Shown in pieces: positions 51,819 through 60,542 of a stretch of 64,000 nucleotides of DNA. How positions within the stretch are numbered: the first letter of the stretch is position 1; each line of letters starts with the position of its first letter. This DNA comes from an uncultured Armatimonadota bacterium (GTDB lineage: Bacteria > Armatimonadota > Fimbriimonadia > Fimbriimonadales > Fimbriimonadaceae), in assembly GCA_903833215.1 (NCBI GenBank), contig CAILEM010000060.1, forward strand, positions 124,001-188,000, written 5' to 3'. Made by a program: the position numbers and the translations under genes. The notes beneath the pieces are model-generated. The model saw only the letters and a list, made by a program, of their open reading frames with translations, ran no database searches and was not told where the DNA came from.

Positions 51819-51854
51819 AAAGGGAGGTCGGCGTCTACGTCGACCTCCCTTTTT
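51819..51854 (+). terminator. Rho-independent terminator
   Basis: AGGGAGGTCG and CGACCTCCCT pair perfectly around a 10-base loop and are followed by TTTT. It lies 11 bases after the stop codon of the PKD protein and closes the run that starts at recA. Confidence 0.88.
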
Positions 51855-51985
51855 CCTGCCCGAATTTCGCGAACTGCACGGAAGCCGCTACATTACGCTT
51901 CCCTTCCGTGTGATCATCGCATACACTGGAAGCAGCCGGGACGTAAATGCACCTTCTGTCCAAGGCAAATCGGAAGATGTATAGG

Positions 51986-52621
51986 ATGGAAAGCCAAACC
52001 GTAAGCGCCCCACCTACCCGGTACGGCTATATGCTCGACGAAGAAGTCGTTGATCTGGCTAGGGCCGGACATTCGACTGCCACCGAGTTCTTGATCACAC
52101 GATATCGCCCATTGGTCGAAACGAAGGCCAAGGCCTATTTCCTCATGGGAGCTGATCGTGAAGACGTTATTCAAGAAGGAATGATCGGTTTATATAAGGC
52201 AATACGCGATTTTCGAGTTGACCGGTTAAATAAATTTCGTCCTTTCGCAGAACTGTGCGTAACGCGGCAAATCATTACCGCAGTAAAGACCGCTACACGC
52301 CAAAAGCACGTACCTCTGAACGGTTACGTCAGCCTACACGGGTCCGGTAGTGGCGAACCCCAAGATTCATCCCTTCTGGATGTGTTGGCCAACCAAGAGT
52401 CACAAAATCCTGAACGTAATGCTCTTTCACAGACTCTGCCACAAAACCTATTGGACTCGATGAATGGGAGCCTCAGTGAACTTGAACAGCAAGTTTTGAA
52501 GTGTTATTTGAACGGTCTTTCCTACCGAGAAATGAGTAGCGAGCTCGCTTGTCATACCAAGTCGATTGACAATGCTCTGCAAAGAGTTAAGCGAAAGATC
52601 GGCGTTCTCCTCAAGGAATAG
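51986..52621 (+). CDS. sigH: SigH-type RNA polymerase sigma factor
   Basis: This sigma-70 family protein closely resembles Bacillus SigH: YRPLVETKAKAYFLMGADREDVIQEGMIGLYKAIRDF in region 2, AELCVTRQIITAVKTATRQKHVPLN, and region 4 SYREMSSELACHTKSIDNALQRVKRKIG. Counting from the ATG at 51986, which has GGAAG 9 bases upstream, it has 211 residues; 51947 and 51977 are alternative starts. In Bacillus SigH runs the transition to stationary phase and sporulation. No spore genes are visible here, so its role is probably stress or stationary-phase control. The next gene is a LuxR-type regulator. Confidence 0.88.
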   Translation: MESQTVSAPPTRYGYMLDEEVVDLARAGHSTATEFLITRYRPLVETKAKAYFLMGADREDVIQEGMIGLYKAIRDFRVDRLNKFRPFAELCVTRQIITAVKTATRQKHVPLNGYVSLHGSGSGEPQDSSLLDVLANQESQNPERNALSQTLPQNLLDSMNGSLSELEQQVLKCYLNGLSYREMSSELACHTKSIDNALQRVKRKIGVLLKE

Positions 52622-52764
52622 CAGATTTAGAGTGCATATTTCAGTACGAATTGGGCTATCCTATTGTTAGGACTCATTCAATTGAGGTTTTTGTGTCTGG
52701 GTTAGCTGATGATGAGAGGGCACAGCAGCCGAAAGGAAATTTTTTAGTGGCTAGAGGGAATCTA

Positions 52765-53376
52765 ATGCGTATCGCTTTGTGTAGTAAGGAAGGGTTGTTC
52801 GGAGAGGCTTTGGCGAGCCTTTTGGACCACCAGGGCAATTTTCAGGTGGTCGCCGCCGAAGATAGTGCCCGCTCGTTGATTAACGCCGCAAAAGACTATC
52901 GTGCCCAAATCCTCGTCGTCGACTCGTTCGAACTTGATCGCAACGACCTTCAGTTCCTTCTTGGCGCTCGAGCATTTGGAGACTTCGCAATTGTGCTCAT
53001 CGTTGGTGAACACGAACGAGAAGAGTTCATTGAAGTGCCGGTTGATCGCCTTATTGGTCGCGGAAGCAGTGCTACCCAACTTTTTGAGGCTCTAGATGAC
53101 TTGGGTGGTAAGGTCAAGATGACTCGCCCATATATTCGAGAGACTCGCAGAAGCTATGGTAACGGAAACGACCTGACTCGACGAGAGTACGAAGTTGCCC
53201 AACTCGTTTCAAAAGGCATGTCCAACCGCAAGATCTCCCAGGTAACTGGTTTGCGAGAGCAAAGCATCAAGAATCTAGTCAGCGTGATCATGCGAAAGCT
53301 GCATTGCGAAAACCGAGTGCAGGTTGCGCTCAAGCTAACCCGTGTTGGCGTTAGCGAAGAAATCGGCGAAGAGTGA
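52765..53376 (+). CDS. LuxR-type regulator with atypical receiver-like domain
   Basis: From the ATG at 52765, with GAGGG seven bases upstream, the product has 203 residues. The N-terminal 115 residues have a receiver-like pattern and one aspartate at the expected place (ILVVDSFELD), but the acidic pair is missing (IALCSKEGLF) and the conserved Lys is not evident (LIGRGSS), so normal phosphorylation is doubtful. The C-terminal LuxR helix-turn-helix is clear (LTRREYEVAQLVSKGMSNRKISQVTGLREQSIKNLVSVIMRKL). A start at 52651 would add 38 residues of poor quality. It overlaps cdsA by four bases. What it senses is unknown. Confidence 0.82.
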   Translation: MRIALCSKEGLFGEALASLLDHQGNFQVVAAEDSARSLINAAKDYRAQILVVDSFELDRNDLQFLLGARAFGDFAIVLIVGEHEREEFIEVPVDRLIGRGSSATQLFEALDDLGGKVKMTRPYIRETRRSYGNGNDLTRREYEVAQLVSKGMSNRKISQVTGLREQSIKNLVSVIMRKLHCENRVQVALKLTRVGVSEEIGEE

Positions 53377-54188
53377 AATCAAGGGTCCTCACCGCGTTCG
53401 GGTTAATGCCTGTCGTGCTGGGGGCCTTTTTTTGCGTCAACCCTTGGCCTTTGGCTCTTCTCACCATTCTCGCTCTCACGATATGCCAACTTGAGCTGAA
53501 CAAGCTTATCAAACGAGAGTGGCCGGTCAGCGTGCCGCTACTTGTGATCCTCTATTTCGGTGTCACAAGACTTCCTGGGCAACAAACCCTTCCCTTTCAA
53601 GTTCTATCCGCACTCATGGGTGTCGGTGGCTTGCTCATAGGTTGCCTGGCGGCTAGGGCATCTAGCCGTGGCAGTAAATCAACCCTTGCCGAAGTATTGG
53701 CACCCTTGTGGTTCGTTGCCCCAATTTGGTCAATCTTTCAGCTCCATGCCCTGGTCTCTGGGTCGCACCTTTGGAACTTTGCCAATCCAATGCTGCTCGC
53801 AGTCGTTCCACTTTGGGGCGGAGATACAGCTGCAATCTTTGTCGGCAAGGCATTCGGAAAACATCCTCTTGCGCCAGCTATTTCACCCAAGAAAACGATT
53901 GAGGGTTCGATCGGAAACCTGCTCGCATGCTTACTGGTCGCTGTGCCTCTAGGAATCTGGATCGGCTACCCCTGGTGGGTCGGAGCATTGTGCGGCGGTA
54001 TCGCTGGAGTCTTCGGACAAATGGGAGACCTATTTGAAAGCTTCATCAAGCGGCAAGCAGGGGTCAAAGATAGTGGGTCGATATTGCCCGGCCACGGCGG
54101 CCTCCTAGATCGCATCGACAGTGTCCTCTTCACCGCTCCCCTTGTACTGAGCATCCTCCTGTTCGTCAGCCCGGATCACATTCGTTGA
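53373..54188 (+). CDS. cdsA: Phosphatidate cytidylyltransferase
   Basis: The 271-residue integral membrane protein makes CDP-diacylglycerol from CTP and phosphatidic acid, the branch point of phospholipid synthesis. It has about eight membrane helices and the CdsA signature near the C-terminus (KRQAGVKDSGSILPGHGG, LLDRIDS), with WGGDTAAIFVGKAFGKHPL and SPKKTIEGSIG before it. The GTG start overlaps the stop of the LuxR-type gene (GTGA), so the two are coupled. No undecaprenyl pyrophosphate synthase, ribosome recycling factor or dxr gene is adjacent, unlike the classic cluster. Confidence 0.93.
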   Translation: MKSRVLTAFGLMPVVLGAFFCVNPWPLALLTILALTICQLELNKLIKREWPVSVPLLVILYFGVTRLPGQQTLPFQVLSALMGVGGLLIGCLAARASSRGSKSTLAEVLAPLWFVAPIWSIFQLHALVSGSHLWNFANPMLLAVVPLWGGDTAAIFVGKAFGKHPLAPAISPKKTIEGSIGNLLACLLVAVPLGIWIGYPWWVGALCGGIAGVFGQMGDLFESFIKRQAGVKDSGSILPGHGGLLDRIDSVLFTAPLVLSILLFVSPDHIR

Positions 54189-54201
54189 TGTACTCACGGT
54201 C

Positions 54202-54316
54202 CCCGTGGGCGACGGCGATCGCACCGAAGAAGTGGCTCTGAAAGCCCCCCCGCTGATAGGCTAGAATCGACAGAATTACGGATCCGGACGTCGGTACAAT
54301 CACCGCCGTCTACGGG
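54202..54316. repeat. Hairpin element of intergenic repeat family A
   Basis: The right part (54284-54316) contains GACGTCGGTACAATCACCGC and matches the family-A arms at 26 kb. The left part (54202-54227) is a degenerate copy in the opposite orientation. Together they form a long imperfect hairpin in the spacer between cdsA and the ABC ATPase gene, as at 26 kb. Confidence 0.5.
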
Positions 54317-54481
54317 TCGCTCTATGTATCCTGGTGGACTTACTATTCGTATCGGCGTATTAGCCCGGAAAGTCTCTCGGCTGACCGGTTGTTGGCCTCA
54401 AACGCGCGGAAATGAGGTGCACCTGTAAAGCGAGGGTTACGAGTGTGAGAACTTCCTATCCTTTTCGGTACATTAGACGCT

Positions 54482-55459
54482 ATGCTCGCAATCGAAACCC
54501 GGGATCTAAAGAAGACTTATGTGTCAAACAAGAAGTCGCCGGGAATCAAAGGCGGCATCAAGTCGCTGTTCAGTCGAGAGAAGACATACGTCGACGCTGT
54601 GAAGGGCGTCGATCTTACGATCGAGAAAGGCGAGATGGTTGGCTTCCTAGGTCCAAATGGAGCGGGTAAGACGACGACCTTGAAGATGCTGAGTGGCATC
54701 CTGTATCCCACGTCCGGACATGCGAGCGTTCTCGGGTTCACTCCCAGTGTCCGCAACCCCGAAATGCTGAGACAAATCTCCCTCGTGATGGGAAACAAGA
54801 TGCAGCTGTGGTGGGATCTACCAGCTTGGGACAGCTTCGTCGTCCTCAAAGAAATGTATGAAGTGGACGATGCTAAGTTCAAACGGCGCGTCGATAACCT
54901 GATTGAGGCGCTACAACTCAGTGATAAGGTGAATACCCAAGTACGAAAGCTGAGCCTGGGCGAACGGATGAAGTGCGAGTTGGTGGCTGCCCTGCTTCAT
55001 GCTCCCCAAATCGTATTTCTTGACGAACCCACCATAGGTTTGGATGTTGTTAGTCAGAAGAGAATCCGAGACTTCTTAAACACCCTCCACAAAGAGGACA
55101 ACTGCACGCTCCTTTTGACGAGTCATTACATGCAGGATGTCCAAGAGCTTTGTGACCGCGTCGTGGTCATTGACCACGGTACGGTGATCTTTGAGGGCAC
55201 GTTGGACGTTCTCACAAGCCGATTTAGCGATGTGCGAAGAATTCGCCTGAGTTTTTCGGAGAATGTATCGGCTGACGAAATTGCGAAGTATGGCAAGTTG
55301 ATCGGCGAAGCATCCGATACGGCAGTGGTAGAAGTCGCTCAGAAGAACACAGCTTCGGCGACGGCTGCAATGCTTCAGTACTTGCCGGTTTCAGATGTCT
55401 CTATTGAGCAGGTTGATATCGAAGAAGTTATTCGAAGCCTATTTACCGAAGGGCGCTAA
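54482..55459 (+). CDS. ABC-2 type transporter ATP-binding protein
   Basis: The 325-residue ATPase has Walker A GPNGAGKTTTLKMLSG, the Q-loop MGNKMQLWWD, signature motif LSLGERMKCEL, Walker B PQIVFLDEPTIGLD and the H-loop LLLTSHYMQD, followed by a C-terminal accessory domain. The insert IKGGIKSLFSREKTYVDAVKGV near the N-terminus is typical of the NatA/DUF990-linked subgroup of exporters. Its permease genes normally follow, but here the next gene is valS, so the ATPase is an orphan in this window. The start ATG has no strong ribosome-binding site. Confidence 0.9.
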   Translation: MLAIETRDLKKTYVSNKKSPGIKGGIKSLFSREKTYVDAVKGVDLTIEKGEMVGFLGPNGAGKTTTLKMLSGILYPTSGHASVLGFTPSVRNPEMLRQISLVMGNKMQLWWDLPAWDSFVVLKEMYEVDDAKFKRRVDNLIEALQLSDKVNTQVRKLSLGERMKCELVAALLHAPQIVFLDEPTIGLDVVSQKRIRDFLNTLHKEDNCTLLLTSHYMQDVQELCDRVVVIDHGTVIFEGTLDVLTSRFSDVRRIRLSFSENVSADEIAKYGKLIGEASDTAVVEVAQKNTASATAAMLQYLPVSDVSIEQVDIEEVIRSLFTEGR

Positions 55460-55481
55460 CTCACGGCCCTCCACAACCCAT

Positions 55482-55497
55482 TGTTTCATGTGAAACA
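55482..55497. promoter_or_regulatory. parS-like ParB binding site
   Basis: TGTTTCATGTGAAACA matches the bacterial parS consensus TGTTTCACGTGAAACA at 15 of 16 positions and keeps its palindromic halves. It lies between the ABC ATPase gene and valS. parS sites cluster near the replication origin, and a possible origin spacer is 6.6 kb away. Confidence 0.72.
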
Positions 55498-55566
55498 TTC
55501 GAGTTGGCCTCCTCCGAGTAAAATGAACCTATCGTTCCACGACATGGAACGGTGGGAGTTACATTA

Positions 55567-58176
55567 ATGGATCTGAGCAACATGCCAACGCGCTATGACG
55601 CGTCTTCGACAGAGCAAAAGTGGTACGACCGTTGGGAGCAAGCCCTCCTATTCCAACCGTCCAACGACGACACCAAACCTGTCTATAGCATCACCATTCC
55701 TCCACCCAACATCACAGGGTCGTTACACATGGGCCACGCCTTGTGTTATCCCATTCAAGACCTTTTGGGGCGCTACAACCGACTTTTGGGCAGGAATGTC
55801 CTGGTTCTTCCTGGCCAAGACCATGCCGGAATCGCAACACAGAGTGTTGTCGACAAGCAACTACGCAAAGCAGGCACCAGTGCAGCCCAACTCGGACGAG
55901 AGAAGTTCGTAGAGAAGGTGTGGGAGTGGCGAAAAGAGAGCGGGGATACCATTCTCAACCAACTCCGGTCTCTCGGCTGCGCTTTTGATTGGTCACGTCA
56001 ACGATTTACGCTTGACGACCAATACGCTGAATCCGTACTCCGAGTTTTCATCAATTGGTACGAGCGCGGATTGATCTTCCGGGGTAAGCGGGTTGTTAAC
56101 TGGGATCCGAAGCTGCAAACCTCTGTATCCGACATTGAAACTCTTCGTGAAACCAGACGAGGCAAGCTGTACCACATTCGATATCCATACTCAGATGGAA
56201 GTGGTGAGATCGTCATTGCCACCACGCGTCCCGAAACGATGCTTGCCGATGTGGCAGTTGCCGTGCACCCTAGCGACGCACGATACAAAGACAAGATAGG
56301 AAAGACCTTACTCCTCCCCCTTAGCAATCGACACATCCCTTTGATCGCGGATATGTACCCCGATCCAGAGTTCGGGACGGGCGCCGTAAAAATCACCCCG
56401 GCCCACGATCCAAACGATTACCAGGTCGGAGTCCGACATAACCTCGAAATGCCGATCATTTTGGACCCACAGGCTCGAATTTGCCAGGAAGGGCCGTATT
56501 TTGGCCTTGACAGGAACGAAGCGCGCAAACAGGTCATCTATGACCTGGAGCAACAGGGCTTTATGGTCAAAATTGAGGATCACGAGATCCCAATCATCAT
56601 AAGCGACCGAAGTGGAGAGGTGATCGAGCCACTGTTAAGTGAGCAGTGGTTCTGTGATCAAGCCAAATTGGCTGAGCCTGTTATTGAGGCGGTAAAGCAG
56701 GGGCAGGTCAAGTTTCATCCAGCGCGATACGAGAGGATCTACCTTGAGTGGATGGAGAACATCCGAGAATGGTGCCTCAGCCGTCAACTCTGGTGGGGGC
56801 ATCGGATCCCTGTCTACTACACCGAGGATGGTTCGCACTTTGCTGCCCTCAGTTGGGAAGAGGCGCAGCAACAAGCGGGAGACAAGAAAATCGTCCGCCA
56901 GGATGACGATGTCCTCGACACGTGGTTCAGTTCCGGCCTCTGGCCCTTCGCAACAATGGGTTGGCCGGAACAAACCGATGACCTCAAGCGCTTCTATCCA
57001 ACGAACTGCCTTATCACCGACCGAAATATCATCAACCTCTGGGTGGCACGGATGATGATGATGGGCTACGACCTCGCCGGTGCTAAGCCGTTCTCAGACG
57101 TGATGATCTATGCCACCGTCATGCGCGAAGACGGAAAGCGCATGAGTAAAAGCCTTGGAACTGGTGTGGACCCGATGGAGATCATCTCGACCATCGGTGC
57201 GGATGCTCTGAGATACACGCTTCTCAGCCAAACCGGTGAGAATCAGGAGCTCCGGTACAGCGAACGCAAGACTGAAGAGGCGAGAAACTTCTGCAACAAG
57301 ATCTGGAACGCCACCCGCTTCGTTCTCATGAACATCGAAGGATCGGTTCCTGAACCGACATCGCTAACAACTGTCGACAAGTGGCTCTTGAGTCGGCTCT
57401 ATCAGACTGAAAAGGCAGTGAAAGCCGCCTACGATGGCTACGATATCCAATCGGCATGCCAAGCCATGTACCGCTTCTTCTGGTCAGAGCTCTGCGACTG
57501 GTACATCGAAGTCTCCAAATCCCGTCTGAACAATCCAGAAGAGAAAGCAACTCCCCAGTGGGTTCTTCTTACGGCGGTTGAGGCCTTCCTCAAGATGATG
57601 CATCCTGTTATGCCTCACATTACCGAGGAGCTCTATAGCCACCTCCCAATCGAGGGCAAGGCACCATTCTTGATGAGTTCAAGCTGGCCCGAGCTACCAA
57701 GTAGCTTCGATCAGCCTCAGTCTGAAACCGACATTGAGAGAATCTTTGAAGTCACGCGGGCTTTACGTGCACTTAGGGCCGAACTAGATCTCCAACCGAT
57801 CAAGGTTATTCCGTCTGTCTACGTCGAGGGCGACCTCAATGGCAATGAATCAGTCCTTGCCTCTCAAGGATGGGTAACAGAAATCATCTACGGCCGGCCC
57901 TCAGAGGGCCGTTTTGTCTCCACAACGGTGTTGGGAGTTGACCTGCACCTGCCAATTTCAGGACTGGTAGACACCGAGAAAGAACTCGCACGGCTTCAGA
58001 AGGAGCAAGACAAAGCAAGCGCCGAGCTTGCCAAGATCGAAGCACGCCTTTCGAACCCCCAGTTCACCGAGAGGGCAAAGCCTGAGGTCGTTGAAAAGGA
58101 AAACGCAACGCTTCAAGCGCTCCGTGACCAACTGGAGAAAATCACGGAACGACGAAAGCTCTTCTCGGCCGATTAG
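55567..58176 (+). CDS. valS: Valyl-tRNA synthetase
   Basis: This class I synthetase of about 869 residues charges tRNA-Val. It has the HIGH motif as SLHMGHA, the KMSKS motif as GKRMSKSLG, the editing domain (CP1) between them with TTRPETMLADVAVAVHP and FGTGAVKITPAHDPNDY, an anticodon-binding domain, and the C-terminal coiled coil (EKELARLQKEQDKASAELAKIEARL). I chose the ATG at 55567, which has GGGAG 8 bases upstream, over a GTG at 55552. No T-box leader was seen in the short upstream gap; a parS site lies there instead. Confidence 0.97.
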   Translation: MDLSNMPTRYDASSTEQKWYDRWEQALLFQPSNDDTKPVYSITIPPPNITGSLHMGHALCYPIQDLLGRYNRLLGRNVLVLPGQDHAGIATQSVVDKQLRKAGTSAAQLGREKFVEKVWEWRKESGDTILNQLRSLGCAFDWSRQRFTLDDQYAESVLRVFINWYERGLIFRGKRVVNWDPKLQTSVSDIETLRETRRGKLYHIRYPYSDGSGEIVIATTRPETMLADVAVAVHPSDARYKDKIGKTLLLPLSNRHIPLIADMYPDPEFGTGAVKITPAHDPNDYQVGVRHNLEMPIILDPQARICQEGPYFGLDRNEARKQVIYDLEQQGFMVKIEDHEIPIIISDRSGEVIEPLLSEQWFCDQAKLAEPVIEAVKQGQVKFHPARYERIYLEWMENIREWCLSRQLWWGHRIPVYYTEDGSHFAALSWEEAQQQAGDKKIVRQDDDVLDTWFSSGLWPFATMGWPEQTDDLKRFYPTNCLITDRNIINLWVARMMMMGYDLAGAKPFSDVMIYATVMREDGKRMSKSLGTGVDPMEIISTIGADALRYTLLSQTGENQELRYSERKTEEARNFCNKIWNATRFVLMNIEGSVPEPTSLTTVDKWLLSRLYQTEKAVKAAYDGYDIQSACQAMYRFFWSELCDWYIEVSKSRLNNPEEKATPQWVLLTAVEAFLKMMHPVMPHITEELYSHLPIEGKAPFLMSSSWPELPSSFDQPQSETDIERIFEVTRALRALRAELDLQPIKVIPSVYVEGDLNGNESVLASQGWVTEIIYGRPSEGRFVSTTVLGVDLHLPISGLVDTEKELARLQKEQDKASAELAKIEARLSNPQFTERAKPEVVEKENATLQALRDQLEKITERRKLFSAD

Positions 58177-58186
58177 TTCAGTTATC

Positions 58187-58277
58187 GGGGCACGCCTCCG
58201 TTGTAAGGGCTTGGCGTGTCCTGCTTACCTTGGACATTCAAGGCACCCGTAGCCGTCGGTGATCGTACCGACGTCCG
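58187..58277. repeat. Composite of repeat families B and A after valS
   Basis: GGGGCACGCC (58187-58196) and GGCGTGTCC (58213-58221) form a hairpin, and 58201-58229 matches the family-B copy at 5401-5429 (both start TTGTA and end CTGCTTACC). Just downstream, 58246-58277 is a single family-A arm whose core GGTGATCGTACCGACG is the reverse complement of the 26 kb right arm. The two families thus sit together here, as they do at 26 kb. Confidence 0.55.
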
Positions 58278-58351
58278 GAGGCTAACCGCTAGTCACCCCC
58301 CTCCGCTGCATCAACGCGATTGGGACGACAACCAAGGGCCCCAGCCGTCTA

Positions 58352-59185
58352 TCACTCGCGTTCAAAACGACCGTTTCGCATTACGAACCGAATGTTGCCT
58401 TCCAGATCGGTTCTACAGGTTTTCACGCCATCCTCTTTCAGACGATTTACGACCTCTGGATGAGGGTGGTGATATTGGTTATTGATGCCGCAGCTAAGGA
58501 TGGCGTATTCCGGCCGAACCGCTTCGATCCAATCCTCCGACGTCGATGTCTTACTCCCATGGTGACCAGCCTTCATGATCTCTGATCGCCAGTCGACAAC
58601 ATGTGAAAACGCCTGTTCGATTTTCGTCGGCGCATCGCCTGTGAACACAACTGAGGCACCACCATTCGCAATACGCAGGATCATCGATCCATCGTTCGTT
58701 TCTTCATCGGGATCGGTTTGAGGGCAATCAAGGCGTATTTCGAAGCCTCCCACCCTACCTTTTAGTTCTGGACCAAGCCATTTCAAGTGGCTTGAGTCAA
58801 TCTTCCATTTTCTTAGTTGCTCTAACAACTGAGCATTGGAGCGGAAACAATTCGAGATCGCAATCGTCGCTTCTGGATAGGCGCGAAGGATTGCACCCGT
58901 ACCTCCGATGTGATCGATGTCTGGATGGGAAAGCAGAATTAGGTCGACTCCATCCACTCCCATCTCCTTCAAGTCGGGCACCACAACCTTCTCACCTGCA
59001 TCGGATTTGGGAGTAACGGGGCCACTGTCAATCAGCACAGTTGTTCCTGCCGTCTGAAATACCGCACAGTCACCTTGTCCCACCGATAAGAAGGTCAAAC
59101 GCGTAGGTTGTGGCCAAACCCAACCTACACCGAAGCCGATAGCCACACAGGAAATCCCTCCTGCAATCACCTTAGGGTTGGACAA
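58352..59185 (-). CDS. ComEC metallo-beta-lactamase part, as a separate gene
   Basis: The 277-residue protein has one N-terminal hydrophobic segment (VIAGGISCVAIGFGVGWVW) and the metallo-beta-lactamase domain usually found at the C-terminus of ComEC: LTFLSVGQGDCAVFQT, the metal motif LLSHPDIDHIGG, VVFTGDAP and MKAGHHGSKTSTSEDW. In ComEC this domain is thought to degrade the non-transforming DNA strand. The start is a TTG with a strong GGAGG upstream, and it overlaps the end of the ComEC membrane-domain gene by 14 bases. A proper ribosome-binding site argues that the split is real and not a frameshift. Confidence 0.85.
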   Translation of the reverse strand: MSNPKVIAGGISCVAIGFGVGWVWPQPTRLTFLSVGQGDCAVFQTAGTTVLIDSGPVTPKSDAGEKVVVPDLKEMGVDGVDLILLSHPDIDHIGGTGAILRAYPEATIAISNCFRSNAQLLEQLRKWKIDSSHLKWLGPELKGRVGGFEIRLDCPQTDPDEETNDGSMILRIANGGASVVFTGDAPTKIEQAFSHVVDWRSEIMKAGHHGSKTSTSEDWIEAVRPEYAILSCGINNQYHHPHPEVVNRLKEDGVKTCRTDLEGNIRFVMRNGRFERE

Positions 59186-60542
59186 CTCGCCTCCGGTAGG
59201 TCATCAACCAAGCTCCATAGAAAGCGACCAGCCAGAACGCACTGAAGGCGGGAACGTCGACTCTTCCCGTGCCGTCGCCCAACCAACCAATCGTCGTACT
59301 GACCCATCCCGCAATAGGCGTGAGAAGATGGGTTGCGATTGCATCCCCGAGCGCAGGTACCAAAAATGAAAGTGCATGGCCCATGAAAGCAACCGTGACC
59401 ATCACTGGCACACACCCGCACAACAGGATGTTCGCAAACAAGGATGTCACCGACACAACCCCAAGGTAATACGCAATTAGCGGGGTCGTGGCAAGTAGAA
59501 TGACGCTCATTAGGTTGACAAATTCCTTAGCTGACCTAATGAATGCACCTTTCAAAGTTTTTGGTGTGATGCGGCTACGGTTATAAAACAGGGCGACGAA
59601 CCCAGCCGTGATAAAGGAGAATTGAAAGCCCATGGCAAACACGGCCTCAGGACGCCAGAGCAGATAGCAAGTACCAGCTAGACACAGCGCCGATAGAGCA
59701 TCTGAGTCACGGCGAAAAAGATAGGCACACATACCAAGGAGGGTCACAACAATAGTTCGAATGACCTGAGGTTGGAGCCCGGTTGCTAGGGCATACACCC
59801 CCAACACTCCAGCCAGCATAAAGATCTGAGTCGACCTTGATATCGGAAGAAACCTAAAGCAAAGGGTGATGAGTAACCCAAAGACGATGACTTGAATGCC
59901 CGCCGAGGAGACGATGTGCACCGCGCCACTGTTTGCCATTTCCTCCTTGGTCAAGGGATCAAGCATCGCGCGTTGGTTAAAGCAGATCGCATCGACAAGA
60001 GATGCACTAGGACCTGAGAGATTGCGCCCAATAAAGTCCATGAACGATCGTCTCCATCCGTCGGCAAACTGGGTAACCCACGAACCCTGTTTCACATTCT
60101 CAAACGAGTCCACTTGAATCCTACGGTCGTAGATTTCAAACCTCTTGGATGGGCCGAGTGACTGAATCGGCTTTGCCGCTCCAACCACCCGAATGCGATC
60201 ACCGATCATCACAGGAGGATCTCGAGGAGCGATCATCAAAAGCCGACGTTCATTGATGTCAAGTTCGCAGATCTGAGTGTCAGAACTCAGTTGTGGGACA
60301 GACGCGACAACACCAACGCCGTGAATGGGAACATTCGCCCGTAACCTCTCGGGGCTCAAGGGTGCCAGTGCCACACCAACGACAAAGGCAACCCCAACAA
60401 CGGACTTCACTTTCATCGGGCGCAAAACCCATAGACCCGCGACCAACCCTATGAGCACCGACGGACAGTAGAAGACTACAAGGCCGAGGATTAAGCCGAG
60501 GAGGGACGCAGCAAGTGGCCGTGCTTCAATCTCTTCCCTCAT
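59172..60542 (-). CDS. comEC: ComEC membrane channel part
   Basis: The product of about 456 residues carries the ComEC N-terminal OB-like domain (VVASVPQLSSDTQICELDINERRL, GDRIRVVGAAKPI) and the competence domain of many membrane helices (LVDAICFNQRAMLDPLTKEEMANSGAVHIVSSAGIQVIVFGLL onward). ComEC forms the channel that brings single-stranded DNA into the cytoplasm during natural transformation. The metallo-beta-lactamase domain is missing from the end and is encoded by the next, overlapping gene. I used the ATG at 60542; a start at 60572 would overlap dciA by 47 bases. The locus order is recF, dciA, comEC. Confidence 0.85.
   Translation of the reverse strand: MREEIEARPLAASLLGLILGLVVFYCPSVLIGLVAGLWVLRPMKVKSVVGVAFVVGVALAPLSPERLRANVPIHGVGVVASVPQLSSDTQICELDINERRLLMIAPRDPPVMIGDRIRVVGAAKPIQSLGPSKRFEIYDRRIQVDSFENVKQGSWVTQFADGWRRSFMDFIGRNLSGPSASLVDAICFNQRAMLDPLTKEEMANSGAVHIVSSAGIQVIVFGLLITLCFRFLPISRSTQIFMLAGVLGVYALATGLQPQVIRTIVVTLLGMCAYLFRRDSDALSALCLAGTCYLLWRPEAVFAMGFQFSFITAGFVALFYNRSRITPKTLKGAFIRSAKEFVNLMSVILLATTPLIAYYLGVVSVTSLFANILLCGCVPVMVTVAFMGHALSFLVPALGDAIATHLLTPIAGWVSTTIGWLGDGTGRVDVPAFSAFWLVAFYGAWLMTYRRRVVQP

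Noticed and set aside
55460-55566. T-box riboswitch before valS
   Set aside because: The gap is only about 107 bases and holds the parS palindrome; no T-box sequence or terminator is visible.
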